Shown: one piece after another, positions 32,934-41,875 of the stretch
Layout of the letters: each line of letters opens with the position of its first letter
Numbering within the stretch: the first letter of the stretch is position 1
From: Rhodovibrio sodomensis
GTDB taxonomy: Bacteria; Pseudomonadota; Alphaproteobacteria; Kiloniellales; Rhodovibrionaceae
Assembly: GCF_016583645.1 (NCBI RefSeq)
Contig: NZ_NRRL01000002.1
Span: forward strand, 62,001-126,000
DNA length: 64,000 nucleotides
Reading direction: 5' to 3'
The notes under the pieces: model-generated
Database searches by the model: none
Seen by the model: only the letters and a program-made list of their open reading frames with translations
What the model was told of the DNA's origin: nothing
Position numbers and translations under genes: made by a program

Positions 32934-33485
32934 CTACTCGCCGGTGTAGTGCTCCGGCCATTCGCGCTGCACCACCGGGCCGTCGCTGCGGAAGGCGTGG
33001 CAGCTGTCGACCAGCGGCGGGCGGCCGCCCTGGATGCCGCGGATCTTGCCCTCCTTCTGCAGCACCGGATAGATCGTCTGGAAGGCGGGGGTGGCCATCG
33101 CGCCCAGCAGTTCGGTGATGTGGGTGCAGCCCTCGGTGCCGGCGAACAGCTCCTTCAGGGTCTTGCGCCAGCCGGTCGCGATGCGCTTGCCCTCCAGTTT
33201 CTTGTAGTTCGCCGCGATCGCCGGGCAGACGCCGAACGGGCCGGCGTTGGTGCTGACCTCGACCGCCCGGACGACGAACCGGTCGTCCACCGTCAGACGC
33301 ACCTGCATGTCGTGCAGCGCCTCGCCCGGCTGGATCTCGCCGCGCTCGGTGTTGGTGAAGGGGTAGCCCTTGGTGTCGACGATCCGCCCCTCGATGTCCC
33401 AGAGGCCGTCGCTCCGGCGGAAGCCGTCGAACTGGTAGGTGCGCGTATGCAGGTGATCGCGCGCGGCGGGGGTCGACAGGGGCAT
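32934..33485 (-). CDS. DUF2889 family protein
   Basis: The 183-residue protein matches my recollection of the DUF2889 family: an N-terminal H-T-R-T-Y-Q-F-D-G-F-R-R-S-D-G-L-W-D-I-E-G segment, a central D-M-Q-V-R-L-T-V-D-D, C-P-A-I-A-A-N-Y-K-K-L-E-G, and G-C-T-H-I-T-E-L near the C terminus. The conserved cysteines and histidines suggest metal or cofactor binding, but the function is unknown. ATG 33485 was chosen over an upstream TTG (33506) because GAGGA lies about 8 bases before it. Confidence 0.8.
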   Translation of the reverse strand: MPLSTPAARDHLHTRTYQFDGFRRSDGLWDIEGRIVDTKGYPFTNTERGEIQPGEALHDMQVRLTVDDRFVVRAVEVSTNAGPFGVCPAIAANYKKLEGKRIATGWRKTLKELFAGTEGCTHITELLGAMATPAFQTIYPVLQKEGKIRGIQGGRPPLVDSCHAFRSDGPVVQREWPEHYTGE

Positions 33486-33610
33486 CGGGCCGTCCTCGGT
33501 CTGCAACGTCGCTCACTGTAGCGGCGGCCACCGACAGGTCAAACGGCCTGCCCGATCGCCGGTTACGCCCCGGGGGTCCCACAGCCGCGCAAATCGGGAC
33601 CGGATACGAA

Positions 33611-33677
33611 AGCGGCCGCCAGCGCGGGTGGACGCGCGGCGGCCGCCTCGGGCGCCGGTGCGAAACCGCACGGCGCC
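33611..33677 (-). terminator. Terminator after rplQ (end of ribosomal superoperon)
   Basis: Two hairpins are read on the minus strand after the rplQ stop. The first has GGCGCC arms (33651-33656 and 33672-33677) extended by TGCG/CGCA. The second has GCGGCCGCC arms (33612-33620 and 33638-33646) and is followed by CTTTCGT. Together they form a strong end for the ribosomal transcript. Confidence 0.7.
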
Positions 33678-33702
33678 TGACCAGATAGCGGATCGCGGAG
33701 GC

Positions 33703-34128
33703 TTACTCTTCGTCCTCCATCTCGTATTCCTGCTCGGCCGTCGGGCCGGAATCCGCGCCCTTCCAGGCGGGGTCGCGGTCGACCAGCTCGATCACCGCCA
33801 TGGGCGCACAATCGCCCTGCCGGAAGCCGGCCTTGAGCACGCGGGTGTAGCCGCCGGGACGGTCCTTGTAGCGCGGGCCGAGCTCGTCGAAGAGCTTCTT
33901 CGCCATCCGCTCGTCGCGCAGCTGGGACGCCGCCCGGCGACGGGCATGCAGATCGCCCTTCTTGCCCATCGTGATCAGCTTATCGGTGATCCGCCGAAGC
34001 TCCTTGGCCTTGGGCAGCGTGGTCACGATCTGCTCGTGCTTGATCAGCGAGGTCGCCATGTTGGCGAACAGCGCCTTGCGGTGGCTTTGCGTGCGGTTGA
34101 GTTTCCGCCCGCTCTTCATGTGACGCAT
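33703..34128 (-). CDS. rplQ: 50S ribosomal protein L17
   Basis: L17 lies near the peptide exit side of the large subunit. The 141-residue protein starts [12 protein letters not shown] and has the family core [27 protein letters not shown] short acidic tail (E-Y-E-M-E-D-E-E) extends beyond the usual end. A GAGGAGA site precedes the ATG. It is the last gene of the superoperon and is separated from rpoA by 265 bases containing a terminator-like hairpin. Confidence 0.97.
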   Translation of the reverse strand: MRHMKSGRKLNRTQSHRKALFANMATSLIKHEQIVTTLPKAKELRRITDKLITMGKKGDLHARRRAASQLRDERMAKKLFDELGPRYKDRPGGYTRVLKAGFRQGDCAPMAVIELVDRDPAWKGADSGPTAEQEYEMEDEE

Positions 34129-34322
34129 GGCGTCATCTCCTCAAGCTCGTACCCGGGCGCGGCGTATCCGCCCGGTCGGGTGTTCCCGCATCCTCCTCGA
34201 CATCGCCGGATCTCGCGGTACGAGATCGATTGGGTGGCTCCGACGCCGCGGCGCATGAGCCCCGCTCATCCGCCAGGTACGCCGGCTGCGCCCTCGCTCG
34301 TCCGTCCCCCGGGCGCCCAGGG

Positions 34323-34352
34323 AAAACCCGCCGCCGGGCTGCCGGCGGCGGG
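34323..34352 (-). terminator. Terminator-like hairpin between rpoA and rplQ
   Basis: On the minus strand CCCGCCGCCG pairs with CGGCGGCGGG (plus coordinates 34327-34336 and 34343-34352) around 6 bases and is followed directly by TTTT (34323-34326). This meets intrinsic terminator criteria but lies upstream of rplQ, so rplQ depends on read-through or a promoter in the next 190 bases, which I could not identify. Confidence 0.7.
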
Positions 34353-34393
34353 CGTCACGCCACGGCTCTGGCGCCGCGCCCGCCGTCAGGCCG

Positions 34394-35410
34394 TTAGTAC
34401 GGCTCTTCCAGCTTGCGGGCCAGTTCCTCGATGTTCTCCGGCGGCCAGCCCGGCACGTCCATGCCCAGCGACAGGCCCATCTGCTGGAGCACTTCCTTGA
34501 TCTCGTTCAGCGACTTGCGGCCGAAGTTCGGGGTCCGGAGCATCTCCGCCTCGGTCTTCTGAACCAGATCGCCGATATAGACGATGTTGTCGTTCTTCAG
34601 GCAGTTCGCCGAGCGGACCGAGAGTTCCAGCTCGTCGACCTTGCGCAGCAGGTTCGGATTGAACGGCAGCTCGCTGGAGCTCTCCTGCTCGCCGCGCTGG
34701 CTCGGCTCCTCGAAGTTGATGAACAGCTGCAGCTGGTCCTGCAGGATGCGGGCGGCGAGCGCCACCGCGTCCTCCGGACTGACCGCGCCGTTGGTCTCGA
34801 CGTCCATGGTCAGCTTGTCGTAGTCGGTGACCTGGCCGACACGGGTGTTCTCGACGCGGTAGGCGACCTTGACCACCGGGGAGTAGACCGCGTCCACCGG
34901 GATCAGGCCGATCGGCGCGTCTTCCGGCCGGTTCTGGGTCGACGGGACGTAGCCCTTCCCGGACTCGACCGTCATCTCCATGTCGATCCGCGCGCCGTCG
35001 TCCAGCGTGCAGATCACCAGCTCCGGGTTCATCACGTCGATGTCGTGGCCGGTCTCGATCTGGGCGGCCTTGACCTCGCCCGGTCCCTCGCCGCGAAGGC
35101 GGATCCGCTTGGGACCGTCGCCGTGCATCTTCAGCGCGAGCGCCTTGACGTTGAGGACGACGTCGGTGACGTCCTCCCGCACGCCGGCGATCGAGGAGAA
35201 CTCGTGCAGCACGCCGTCGATCTGGATCGAGGTGACGGCGGCGCCCTGGAGCGAGGACAGCAGGATCCGGCGCAGGGCGTTGCCCAGCGTCAGCCCGAAG
35301 CCGCGCTCCAGCGGCTCCGCGACAACCTGCGCGAAGCGCTTCGGGTCGCTCCCGCTCTGGATGTCGAGCTTGTTCGGCTTGATCAGTTCAGTCCAGTTCT
35401 TCTGCAGCAC
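34394..35410 (-). CDS. rpoA: RNA polymerase alpha subunit
   Basis: Alpha dimerises to nucleate RNA polymerase assembly and contacts activators and UP elements. The start was set at GTG 35410, giving the family opening (V/M)[11 protein letters not shown] and 338 residues, the normal alphaproteobacterial length; the longer open frame adds 22 unsupported residues and no Shine-Dalgarno is obvious at either site. The N-terminal domain has [11 protein letters not shown]. The C-terminal domain has [10 protein letters not shown] and [11 protein letters not shown]. Confidence 0.96.
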   Translation of the reverse strand: MLQKNWTELIKPNKLDIQSGSDPKRFAQVVAEPLERGFGLTLGNALRRILLSSLQGAAVTSIQIDGVLHEFSSIAGVREDVTDVVLNVKALALKMHGDGPKRIRLRGEGPGEVKAAQIETGHDIDVMNPELVICTLDDGARIDMEMTVESGKGYVPSTQNRPEDAPIGLIPVDAVYSPVVKVAYRVENTRVGQVTDYDKLTMDVETNGAVSPEDAVALAARILQDQLQLFINFEEPSQRGEQESSSELPFNPNLLRKVDELELSVRSANCLKNDNIVYIGDLVQKTEAEMLRTPNFGRKSLNEIKEVLQQMGLSLGMDVPGWPPENIEELARKLEEPY

Positions 35411-35585
35411 GGCTGGTGCCCCATGCTCGTTCGTAAGTGTCGTTGAGCCAAAGCCCGGCCGCGCGGATCGCGGCACCGGGCCCTGAAACGCACGGACGCC
35501 GGCCGGGATTTGACCCGACCGGCCGTGCCGTAAGTTCCGTCATCGTCGCCCGCGCGACGCCGTCCCGCGGCGCCGGCGAACGCGT

Positions 35586-35978
35586 TTAGACGCGCCGGCG
35601 CTTGGGCGGCCGGCAGCCGTTATGCGGGATCGGCGTCACGTCGCGGATCGCGGTGATCGTGAAGCCGCAGGCCTGCAGCGCACGCAGCGCCGATTCGCGA
35701 CCGGAGCCCGGGCCCTTCACGTTCACGTCGAGCGTCTTCATCCCGTGCTCCTGCGCCTTGCGCCCGGCCGTGTCGGCGGCGAGCTGGGCGGCATAGGGGG
35801 TCGACTTGCGCGAGCCCTTGAAGCCCATCTGGCCGGCGCTGGCCCAGGAGATCGCGTTGCCCTGGACGTCCGAGATGGTGATCGTGGTGTTGTTGAAGGT
35901 CGCCGTCACGTGCGCGATGCCCGAGGTAATATTCTTTTTCTCGCGCTTACGCAGGCGCCCCTGGGTAGCCTTTGCCAT
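35586..35978 (-). CDS. rpsK: 30S ribosomal protein S11
   Basis: S11 binds the platform of the small subunit near the mRNA exit. The 130-residue protein has [17 protein letters not shown] start sequence, [21 protein letters not shown] and the basic end C-R-P-P-K-R-R-R-V. It lies between rpsM and rpoA in the alpha operon order. Confidence 0.98.
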   Translation of the reverse strand: MAKATQGRLRKREKKNITSGIAHVTATFNNTTITISDVQGNAISWASAGQMGFKGSRKSTPYAAQLAADTAGRKAQEHGMKTLDVNVKGPGSGRESALRALQACGFTITAIRDVTPIPHNGCRPPKRRRV

Positions 35979-36062
35979 GCCGTTTCGCCGTCCTTGACTG
36001 GTCTATCGCGCTTGGGCGCGGCACGCCGGAGATCCTGACCGGACCGCCAACGCCGCCCGCAT

Positions 36063-36437
36063 TTACTTGCGGCCCTTCTTGCCGGCGATCGCCTTCGCCG
36101 GGCCCTTGCGGGTGCGCGCGTTGGTGTGGGTGCGCTGACCGCGCACCGGCAGGCCCTTGCGGTGCCGCAGGCCACGGTAGCAGCCCAGGTCCATCAGCCG
36201 CTTGATGTTCACCGCGGTCGTGCGGCGCAGGTCACCTTCGACCGTGTAGTTGTTGTCGATGGTCTCGCGCACGCGCACCAACTCGTCCTCGGTCAGGTCG
36301 TTGACCCGCCGCTCGTCCGGGATGCCGACCGTCTCACAGATCTTGTGGGCCTGCGTGTGCCCGATCCCGTGGATGTAGGTCAGCGCGATGTGGACCTTCT
36401 TCTGCGTCGGAATGTTGACGCCAGCAATGCGTGCCAC
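36063..36437 (-). CDS. rpsM: 30S ribosomal protein S13
   Basis: S13 sits in the head of the 30S subunit and bridges to the 50S. The start is GTG 36437, 8 bases after AAGGAG, giving the canonical opening (M)-A-R-I-A-G-V-N-I-P. The 124-residue product contains Y-I-H-G-I-G and ends with the basic [14 protein letters not shown] tail that contacts tRNA. It is the first gene after the promoter at 36706-36734. Confidence 0.97.
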   Translation of the reverse strand: MARIAGVNIPTQKKVHIALTYIHGIGHTQAHKICETVGIPDERRVNDLTEDELVRVRETIDNNYTVEGDLRRTTAVNIKRLMDLGCYRGLRHRKGLPVRGQRTHTNARTRKGPAKAIAGKKGRK

Positions 36438-36705
36438 GTGGCCGTCTCCTTGAAGTCCGCCGTCTCGTTGCCCGCGTCCGGCCCGATTGCCGCCGACCGA
36501 AGGGCCGGGCCGACCCGTGTGAGGCACGGGCCGGGACGCGCGTGTCGTACTCTATCGTTTCCACGCGGGGTGCGCGGCGTTGGCGTCTGGCCCCACCCCG
36601 CTGCGCCCGCGGTTCGCTCGCCTGGAAGCGCTGTCGCGGGCCGTCCGGGTGCGCGGGCACGGGACGAACATCGTCGTCCGCATACGCGTCGGCGCCGGGA
36701 CGGTC
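36438..36705 (-). other. Leader of the rpsM operon
   Basis: About 270 bases lie between the rpsM promoter and the rpsM start with no gene. In many bacteria ribosomal protein S4 represses this operon through a leader structure. rpsD is not in the window, and I could not recognise such a fold here. Confidence 0.4.
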
Positions 36706-36734
36706 CGTATATAAACCGCTTCCCCGCTTGTCAA
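36706..36734 (-). promoter_or_regulatory. Strong promoter of rpsM-rpsK-rpoA-rplQ
   Basis: On the minus strand a perfect TTGACA (36734-36729) is followed by a 17-base spacer and TATACG (36711-36706); an overlapping TATATA (36713-36708) gives a 15-base spacer. It sits between adk and rpsM, so the alpha operon can be transcribed independently of spc. Confidence 0.7.
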
Positions 36735-36796
36735 CCAAGACCGCATGCCCGGGCGATTTCCCGCCCCTGTCCCGAGTCGCGGTCCCAGTCCCGTGC

Positions 36797-37450
36797 TCAG
36801 GCCTTGCCGTCCAGGATCCGCTTGATCTGGGTGGTGACCGCGTCGATGTCGGCCATGCCGTCGACCCGCTTCAGCTTCTCCTGCTGCTCGTAATGGGGAA
36901 GGATCGGCGCGGTCTGGTCCCGGTACGCCTGCATGCGCGAGCGCACCGTCTCCTCGTTGTCGTCCGGGCGCCGCTTGAACTCGGTGCCGCCGCAGTCGTC
37001 GCAGACCCCGTCGCGCTTCGGCGGCTGGTAGCGATCGTGGTAGCCGGCCCCGCAGTTGGCGCAGGAGTAGCGCCCGGTGATCCGGTCGACCAGCGCCTCC
37101 TCGTCGACCTTCAGCTCGATCACATGGTCGAGTGCGGTGCCGCGCTTCTGCAGCATCGCGTCCAGCGCTTCCGCCTGCGCGGTGGTGCGCGGAAAGCCGT
37201 CCAGGATGAAGCCGTTCTTGCAGTCGTCGTGGCTGATCCGGTCTTCGATCATCTGGACCATCAGTTCGTCCGGCATCAGTTCGCCGGCGTCCATCACCTT
37301 CTTGGCCTGCTGGCCGAGCTCGCTGCCGGAGGCGACGGCGGCGCGCAGCATGTCGCCGGTGGCCAGCTGCGGAATGCCGTAGTCGCGCTCCAGACGCTTG
37401 GCCTGAGTGCCCTTGCCGGCACCCGGCGGCCCCAGAAGGATGATGTTCAT
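36797..37450 (-). CDS. adk: Adenylate kinase, zinc-type LID
   Basis: This enzyme interconverts ATP + AMP with two ADP. The 217-residue protein has the P-loop G-P-P-G-A-G-K-G-T-Q (7-16), the D-G-F-P-R-T motif, and a long LID domain holding four cysteines (C-A-N-C and later C-D-D-C), which indicates a structural zinc site. It overlaps secY by ATGA, as in many bacteria where adk follows secY in the spc operon. Confidence 0.97.
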   Translation of the reverse strand: MNIILLGPPGAGKGTQAKRLERDYGIPQLATGDMLRAAVASGSELGQQAKKVMDAGELMPDELMVQMIEDRISHDDCKNGFILDGFPRTTAQAEALDAMLQKRGTALDHVIELKVDEEALVDRITGRYSCANCGAGYHDRYQPPKRDGVCDDCGGTEFKRRPDDNEETVRSRMQAYRDQTAPILPHYEQQEKLKRVDGMADIDAVTTQIKRILDGKA

Positions 37451-38793
37451 GAACGCCTCCCCTTAAGCTTCGATTTGCGGATCAGCCCCTCGTACTGGTG
37501 GGCCAGCAGGTAGGACTGAACCTGTTGCACCGTGTCCATCGTCACCGAGACCACGATCAGCAGGCTGGTGCCGCCGAAGTAGAAGGGCACGTTGTACTGC
37601 GCGACCAGGATCTCCGGCAGGACCGCCACCAGGGCCAGGTAAATCGCGCCGACCGTGGTCAGGCGCATCAGGACGTAGTGGATGTAGTTCGAGGTGTTCC
37701 GCCCAGGGCGGATGCCGGGGATGAAGCCGCCGTTCTTCTTCAGGTTCTCCGCCGTATCGTCCGGGTTGAAGACGATCGAGGTGTAGAAGAACGCGAAGAA
37801 CACGATCAGGGAGACGTAGAGCGCCAGGTAGAGCGGCTGGCCGCGGCCCAGCAGCGCGGTCACGGTGGTCAGCCACTCCGGACCGCCCTGCCCGGAGAAG
37901 CCGGCTACCGTGAGCGGCATCAACAGCAGCGAGGAGGCGAAAATCAGCGGGATCACGCCAGAGCTGTTCAGCTTGATCGGCAGATGCGAACTCTCGCCGC
38001 CGAACATCTTATTGCCGACCTGGCGCTTGGGGTACTGCACGATCAGCCGGCGCTGCGCGCGCTCCATGAAGACGATAAAGGCGATCACCACGACCGCCAT
38101 CACCAGGATGCCGATGATCACGCCGGTCGACAGCGCGCCGGTGCGGCCGAGCTCCATCGTGCTGGCGAAAGCGCTGGGCAGGTTGGCGACGATGCCGGAG
38201 AAGATGATCAGCGAGATGCCGTTGCCGACACCGCGCTGGGTGATCTGCTCGCCCAGCCACATCAGGAAGATCGTGCCGCCGGTCAGCGTGATCACCGTCA
38301 CGAACCGGAAGAACAGGCCGGGATCGATCACCGCGGAGCCGCCGCCCGGGGCGTTCATGCCCTCCAGCCCAACGGCGATGCCGTAGGCCTGCACCGCGGC
38401 CAGGCCGACCGTGCCGTAGCGGGTGTACTGGTTGATCTTCTTACGGCCGGTCTCGCCCTCTTTCTTCATCTGCTCCAGGCTCGGCGAGACGGCCGTGAGC
38501 AGCTGCATGATAATCGCCGCCGAGATGTAGGGCATGATCGACAGCGCGAAGATCGTCATCCGCCCCAACGAGCCGCCGGAGAACATGTCGAACATGCCCA
38601 GCATGCCCTGCGACTGCTGCTGGAAGATCCGGTCGAGGGCGACCGGATCAATTCCCGGCACCGGGATGTAGGTGCCCAGGCGGTAGACCACGAGCGCGGC
38701 CAGGGTGAACCAGATCCGCTTCTTCAGCTCGGTGGCCTGGGCGAAGCTGCGGAAATTGATGTTTTGAGCCAGTTGCTCGGCGGCGGATGCCAT
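37447..38793 (-). CDS. secY: Protein translocase subunit SecY
   Basis: SecY is the channel of the Sec translocon. The start at ATG 38793 gives 448 residues beginning M-A-S-A-A-E-Q-L-A-Q-N-I-N. Ten hydrophobic segments are visible, with the plug/TM2 region M-F-D-M-F-S-G-G-S-L-G-R-M and the cytoplasmic E-Q-M-K-K-E-G-E-x-G-R-K-K-I-N-Q-Y-T-R-Y loop. The C-terminal Y-E-G-L-I-R-K-S tail is present. The frame's upstream extension is not conserved. Confidence 0.97.
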   Translation of the reverse strand: MASAAEQLAQNINFRSFAQATELKKRIWFTLAALVVYRLGTYIPVPGIDPVALDRIFQQQSQGMLGMFDMFSGGSLGRMTIFALSIMPYISAAIIMQLLTAVSPSLEQMKKEGETGRKKINQYTRYGTVGLAAVQAYGIAVGLEGMNAPGGGSAVIDPGLFFRFVTVITLTGGTIFLMWLGEQITQRGVGNGISLIIFSGIVANLPSAFASTMELGRTGALSTGVIIGILVMAVVVIAFIVFMERAQRRLIVQYPKRQVGNKMFGGESSHLPIKLNSSGVIPLIFASSLLLMPLTVAGFSGQGGPEWLTTVTALLGRGQPLYLALYVSLIVFFAFFYTSIVFNPDDTAENLKKNGGFIPGIRPGRNTSNYIHYVLMRLTTVGAIYLALVAVLPEILVAQYNVPFYFGGTSLLIVVSVTMDTVQQVQSYLLAHQYEGLIRKSKLKGRRS

Positions 38794-38873
38794 GGGTCCG
38801 GTGTCCTCAAGATCCTCGGGTCGCGCGCGGCACGGTGGGCGTCGGGTCTTAGCAGACGCCACCCCCGGACGGC

Positions 38874-38908
38874 AAAGGCCGCCGCGACCGGTTACAGCCG
38901 CGGCGGCC
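38874..38908 (-). terminator. Terminator-like hairpin between rplO and secY
   Basis: On the minus strand GGCCGCCGCG (38908-38899) pairs with CGCGGCGGCC (38886-38877) around a 12-base loop and is followed by TTT (38876-38874). It may attenuate transcription from the ribosomal genes into secY-adk. Confidence 0.55.
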
Positions 38909-38956
38909 TGCCGCGTGGGCCGCGCGCGGGCGCGCCCTAACCGGCGCGCCGCGCGG

Positions 38957-39475
38957 CTACTTCGCCTGCGCCTTGCCGCGCTTGGTCTTATTGGCCTCGC
39001 GCTGGGCGGCCTTCTCGGCATCGACCAGCGTGATCGAGCCGCCGGCCTTCTCGACCGCCGCCTGCGCCGTCTTCGACGCGCCGGCGACCCGCAGGTCGAG
39101 CTTGGCCTTCAGTTCGCCGCGGCCAAGCAGCTTCACGCCGTCGTGGGTCTGCTTGACCACGCCCGCCGCGCGGATCGCTTCGGCGTCGACCGGCTTGGAG
39201 CCGTCCAGCTTGCCGGCGTCGACCGCCTGCTGCAGCCGGTCCAGGTTCACCTCGGCGTAGGTCTTGGCGAAGATGTTGTTGAAGCCGCGCTTGGGCAGGC
39301 GGCGGTGCAGCGGCATCTGGCCGCCTTCGAAGGCGTGCAGCGCCACGCCCGAGCGGGCCTTCTGACCCTTGTGGCCCTTGCCCGAGGTCTTGCCCAGCCC
39401 GGAGCCGATCCCCCGGCCGAGGCGCTTTTCGTCGTGGCGCGCGCCCGGGTTGTCGCGGAGTTCGTTGAGTTTCAT
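38957..39475 (-). CDS. rplO: 50S ribosomal protein L15
   Basis: L15 is a late assembly protein of the 50S subunit. The start at ATG 39475 gives 172 residues opening [12 protein letters not shown], with the glycine-rich loop [20 protein letters not shown] and [17 protein letters not shown]. The C-terminal part is a little longer and lysine/alanine-rich. It is separated from rpmD by an unusually long 296-base gap. Confidence 0.97.
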   Translation of the reverse strand: MKLNELRDNPGARHDEKRLGRGIGSGLGKTSGKGHKGQKARSGVALHAFEGGQMPLHRRLPKRGFNNIFAKTYAEVNLDRLQQAVDAGKLDGSKPVDAEAIRAAGVVKQTHDGVKLLGRGELKAKLDLRVAGASKTAQAAVEKAGGSITLVDAEKAAQREANKTKRGKAQAK

Positions 39476-39661
39476 CGCCTCGCCATCCTTGCGTTGCGCG
39501 TGCCGCGGGCCCGGTTGGCGCGGGCGTCGGAATATCAGCGGCGGCACGCCGTTGCCTTGACTCTGCGCCGGGGCGTTTTCGCGCGTCCCGGCGCTGCGGC
39601 GGTCGTCTTCGGAGCGTGCGGCGCCGCCGCGCGAAGCGCGCGACGCCGGCGGCCGGCTCGC
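39476..39661 (-). other. rpmD-rplO spacer between the repeat and rplO
   Basis: About 185 bases without a gene, between the palindromic repeat and the rplO start. In most bacteria rpmD and rplO are nearly adjacent, so this spacer together with the repeat looks like inserted sequence. Confidence 0.5.
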
Positions 39662-39769
39662 GCAAGATGCTGACAGGTGCAGCCACCTTTTAGCATCTTG
39701 CTCACTCTTCAAGCGGTTAGAGCAAAATCCACGATCAAGGTCGATACGACCTTGATCGATTTTGCTCTA
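39662..39769 (-). repeat. Interspersed double-hairpin palindromic repeat, copy 2
   Basis: The reverse complement matches 19784-19897 over most of its length. Hairpin A is nearly perfect: TAGAGCAAAAT (39718-39728) with ATTTTGCTCTA (39759-39769), enclosing CGATCAAGGTCG (39732-39743) and CGACCTTGATCG (39747-39758). Hairpin B has GCAAGATGCT (39662-39671) / AGCATCTTGC (39692-39701) enclosing AGGTG / CACCT. It begins two bases after the rpmD stop, just as copy 1 abuts the ftsZ stop, and in the same orientation relative to the upstream gene. Confidence 0.78.
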
Positions 39770-39771
39770 GC

Positions 39772-39969
39772 TTAGCTGCCGGCCTCCTCGACCTTCACCA
39801 GGTGCTGGACCTTGGCGATCATGCCGCGCACCGCGGGGGTGTCTTCCAGCTCGCGGGTGCGGCCGCGATGGGTCAGCCCCAGCCCCAGCAACGTCTCCCG
39901 CTGGGCGCGCTTGCGGTGGTTGCCGCCGCGCACCTGGGTCACCCGAACGGTCTTCTTCTTCGTCGCCAT
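39772..39969 (-). CDS. rpmD: 50S ribosomal protein L30
   Basis: This 65-residue protein of the bacterial L30 family starts [13 protein letters not shown] and has [18 protein letters not shown]. It lies 6 bases after rpsE. Its stop is almost immediately followed by the palindromic repeat. Confidence 0.96.
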   Translation of the reverse strand: MATKKKTVRVTQVRGGNHRKRAQRETLLGLGLTHRGRTRELEDTPAVRGMIAKVQHLVKVEEAGS

Positions 39970-39975
39970 GGACGG

Positions 39976-40527
39976 TTACTCCCCGCTGGTATGCGCTTCG
40001 TCGCGCCGGCCGACGATGTCGGACACCTTCTTGCCCCGGCGCTGGGCGACCTGGCGCGGGCTGTAGCTGCTGGTCAGACCGTCGACGGTCGCCTTGATCA
40101 TGTTGTGCGGGTTCTGGGTCCCGTTCGACTTGGCGACCACGTCCTGCACGCCGAGCGCTTCGAAGATCGCGCGCATCGGCCCGCCCGCGATGATCCCGGT
40201 GCCGGGCGGTGCGGCACGCAGCGTCACCCGGCCGGCGCCGAAGTGGCCCTTGACGTCGTGGTGCAGCGTGCGGCCCTCGCGCAGCGGCACGCGGACCATG
40301 TTGCGCTTGGCCTGATCGGTGCCCTTGCGGATCGCCTCGGGAACCTCGCGCGCCTTGCCGTTGCCGTAGCCGACCCGGCCCTTGCCGTCGCCGACGACGA
40401 CCAGCGCGGCGAAGCCGAACCGGCGGCCACCGGCCACCACCTTGGCGACGCGGTTGATGTGGACGAGCTTTTCGATCAGCTCGCTGTCTTCGCCTCGGCG
40501 ATCTTGCTGCCTGTTGTCGCGTGCCAT
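39976..40527 (-). CDS. rpsE: 30S ribosomal protein S5
   Basis: S5 helps form the mRNA entry helicase and affects decoding accuracy. The 183-residue protein has the S5 N-terminal double-stranded RNA-binding domain ([20 protein letters not shown]) and the C-terminal domain with [15 protein letters not shown] polar C-terminal tail follows [13 protein letters not shown]. Confidence 0.98.
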   Translation of the reverse strand: MARDNRQQDRRGEDSELIEKLVHINRVAKVVAGGRRFGFAALVVVGDGKGRVGYGNGKAREVPEAIRKGTDQAKRNMVRVPLREGRTLHHDVKGHFGAGRVTLRAAPPGTGIIAGGPMRAIFEALGVQDVVAKSNGTQNPHNMIKATVDGLTSSYSPRQVAQRRGKKVSDIVGRRDEAHTSGE

Positions 40528-40541
40528 CGAATTCCCAATCC

Positions 40542-40904
40542 CTAGAACGAAAGGCCGCCGTCACGCGCGGCGTCGGCGAGCGCCTGCACGCGGCCGTGAT
40601 AGGCGTAGCCGCTGCGGTCGAACACGACCTTGTCGATGCCGGCCTTGCTGGCGCGCTGGGCGACCAGCTTGCCGACCTCGATCGCCGCGCTGCGGTCGTT
40701 GCGGCTGGCCAGCTTGTCGCGCAGTTCCGGGTCCATCGACGAAGCGAACGCCACGGTCTTGCCGGCGGTGTCGTCGATCACCTGCGCGTAGATGTGCTTG
40801 TTCGAACGGAACACCGACAGGCGCGGACGGCTGCCGCCCTTGCGCCGGATCGCCAAGCGCTGGCGGTACTTCCGCCGCTGGCGCAGTTTGCGTGCGTCGA
40901 GCAT
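40542..40904 (-). CDS. rplR: 50S ribosomal protein L18
   Basis: L18 binds 5S rRNA. The 120-residue protein shows [18 protein letters not shown] and ends with the family motif [26 protein letters not shown]. It sits between rplF and rpsE with very short spacers. Confidence 0.98.
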   Translation of the reverse strand: MLDARKLRQRRKYRQRLAIRRKGGSRPRLSVFRSNKHIYAQVIDDTAGKTVAFASSMDPELRDKLASRNDRSAAIEVGKLVAQRASKAGIDKVVFDRSGYAYHGRVQALADAARDGGLSF

Positions 40905-40906
40905 GG

Positions 40907-41443
40907 TTACTTCTTCTTGCCTTCCTTACGCAGGATCGTCTCGTCGATGTACCGGATGCCCTTGCCCTTGTAAGGCTCGGGCGGGCGCATCGCCCGGATC
41001 TCCGCGGCGAACTGACCGACGCGCTGCTTGTCCGCGCCGGACACCTTGACCGACGTCGGCTTCGGGCACTCCACCTTCAGATCCGAGGGGATCGGATAAT
41101 AGATGTCGTGGCTGAAGCCGAGCTGCAGGAACAGGTTGCTGCCCTGCACCTGCGCGCGGAAGCCGACGCCGTTGATCTCCAACTCGCGGCTGAAGCCGCT
41201 CGTCACCCCGATCACCATGTTGGCCACGATCGCGCGCGTCGTGCCCCACATGGCGCGGGCCTTCGGATTATTCTCGTCGACCGGCCGCACGCTGAACTTG
41301 CCGTCCTTGTGCTCCGTGCGCACCAGGTCGTTGACCGGCGCGACCAGCTCGCCCTTCTGACCCTTCACGCGGATCTCGGTCTGGCGGACGTCGATCTCGA
41401 CGCCGTCCGGGATCGCGACCGGGTTCTTGCCTACGCGGGACAT
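40907..41443 (-). CDS. rplF: 50S ribosomal protein L6
   Basis: L6 lies at the base of the L7/L12 stalk near the factor-binding site. The start at ATG 41443 gives 178 residues opening [12 protein letters not shown]. The end carries [11 protein letters not shown]. The upstream in-frame extension is inside the rpsH spacer and is not used. Confidence 0.97.
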   Translation of the reverse strand: MSRVGKNPVAIPDGVEIDVRQTEIRVKGQKGELVAPVNDLVRTEHKDGKFSVRPVDENNPKARAMWGTTRAIVANMVIGVTSGFSRELEINGVGFRAQVQGSNLFLQLGFSHDIYYPIPSDLKVECPKPTSVKVSGADKQRVGQFAAEIRAMRPPEPYKGKGIRYIDETILRKEGKKK

Positions 41444-41459
41444 TTCGACGCCTCTCGTT

Positions 41460-41858
41460 CTAGAACACGCGGCAGAGCACTTCACCGCCGACGTTCGCCT
41501 GGCGCGCCTCGGCGTCCGAGAGCACGCCCTGCGGCGTCGACAGGATGGTGATGCCGAGACCGTTGTAGACGCGCGGCAGCTCCTTGATCTTGGAGTAGAC
41601 GCGCCGCCCGGGACGGCTGATCCGGCTGATCTCCTGGATCACCGGCTCGCCTTCGTTGTACTTCAGCTCGATCTCGACTTCGCGCACACCGGGGCGCACG
41701 TCGCGCACCTCGTAGCCGCGGATGAAGCCCTCGCGTTGCAGCACTTCCAGAACGTTCTGGTGCAGCCGCGAGCCGGGCGCCGAGATCGTCCGCTTATTGG
41801 CCATCTGGCCGTTGCGGATCCGTGTCAGCAGGTCCCCGAGGGGATCGCTCAGTGCCAT
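41460..41858 (-). CDS. rpsH: 30S ribosomal protein S8
   Basis: S8 binds central-domain 16S rRNA, and in E. coli it also represses the spc operon. The 132-residue protein starts [17 protein letters not shown] and contains the C-terminal [12 protein letters not shown] motif. Whether the rplE region here folds into an S8 operator was not assessed. Confidence 0.98.
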   Translation of the reverse strand: MALSDPLGDLLTRIRNGQMANKRTISAPGSRLHQNVLEVLQREGFIRGYEVRDVRPGVREVEIELKYNEGEPVIQEISRISRPGRRVYSKIKELPRVYNGLGITILSTPQGVLSDAEARQANVGGEVLCRVF

Positions 41859-41875
41859 TGCCGGCGCTCCCTTGC

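Noticed and set aside
32600..33485. Toxin-antitoxin system built on the ribbon-helix-helix gene
   Set aside because: The only close gene is a convergent DUF2889 protein, not a co-directional small toxin-like gene.
35411..35476. 22-residue longer N terminus of RpoA
   Set aside because: Family alignment supports starting at the residue before L-Q-K-N-W; the extension is not conserved and has no better initiation signal.
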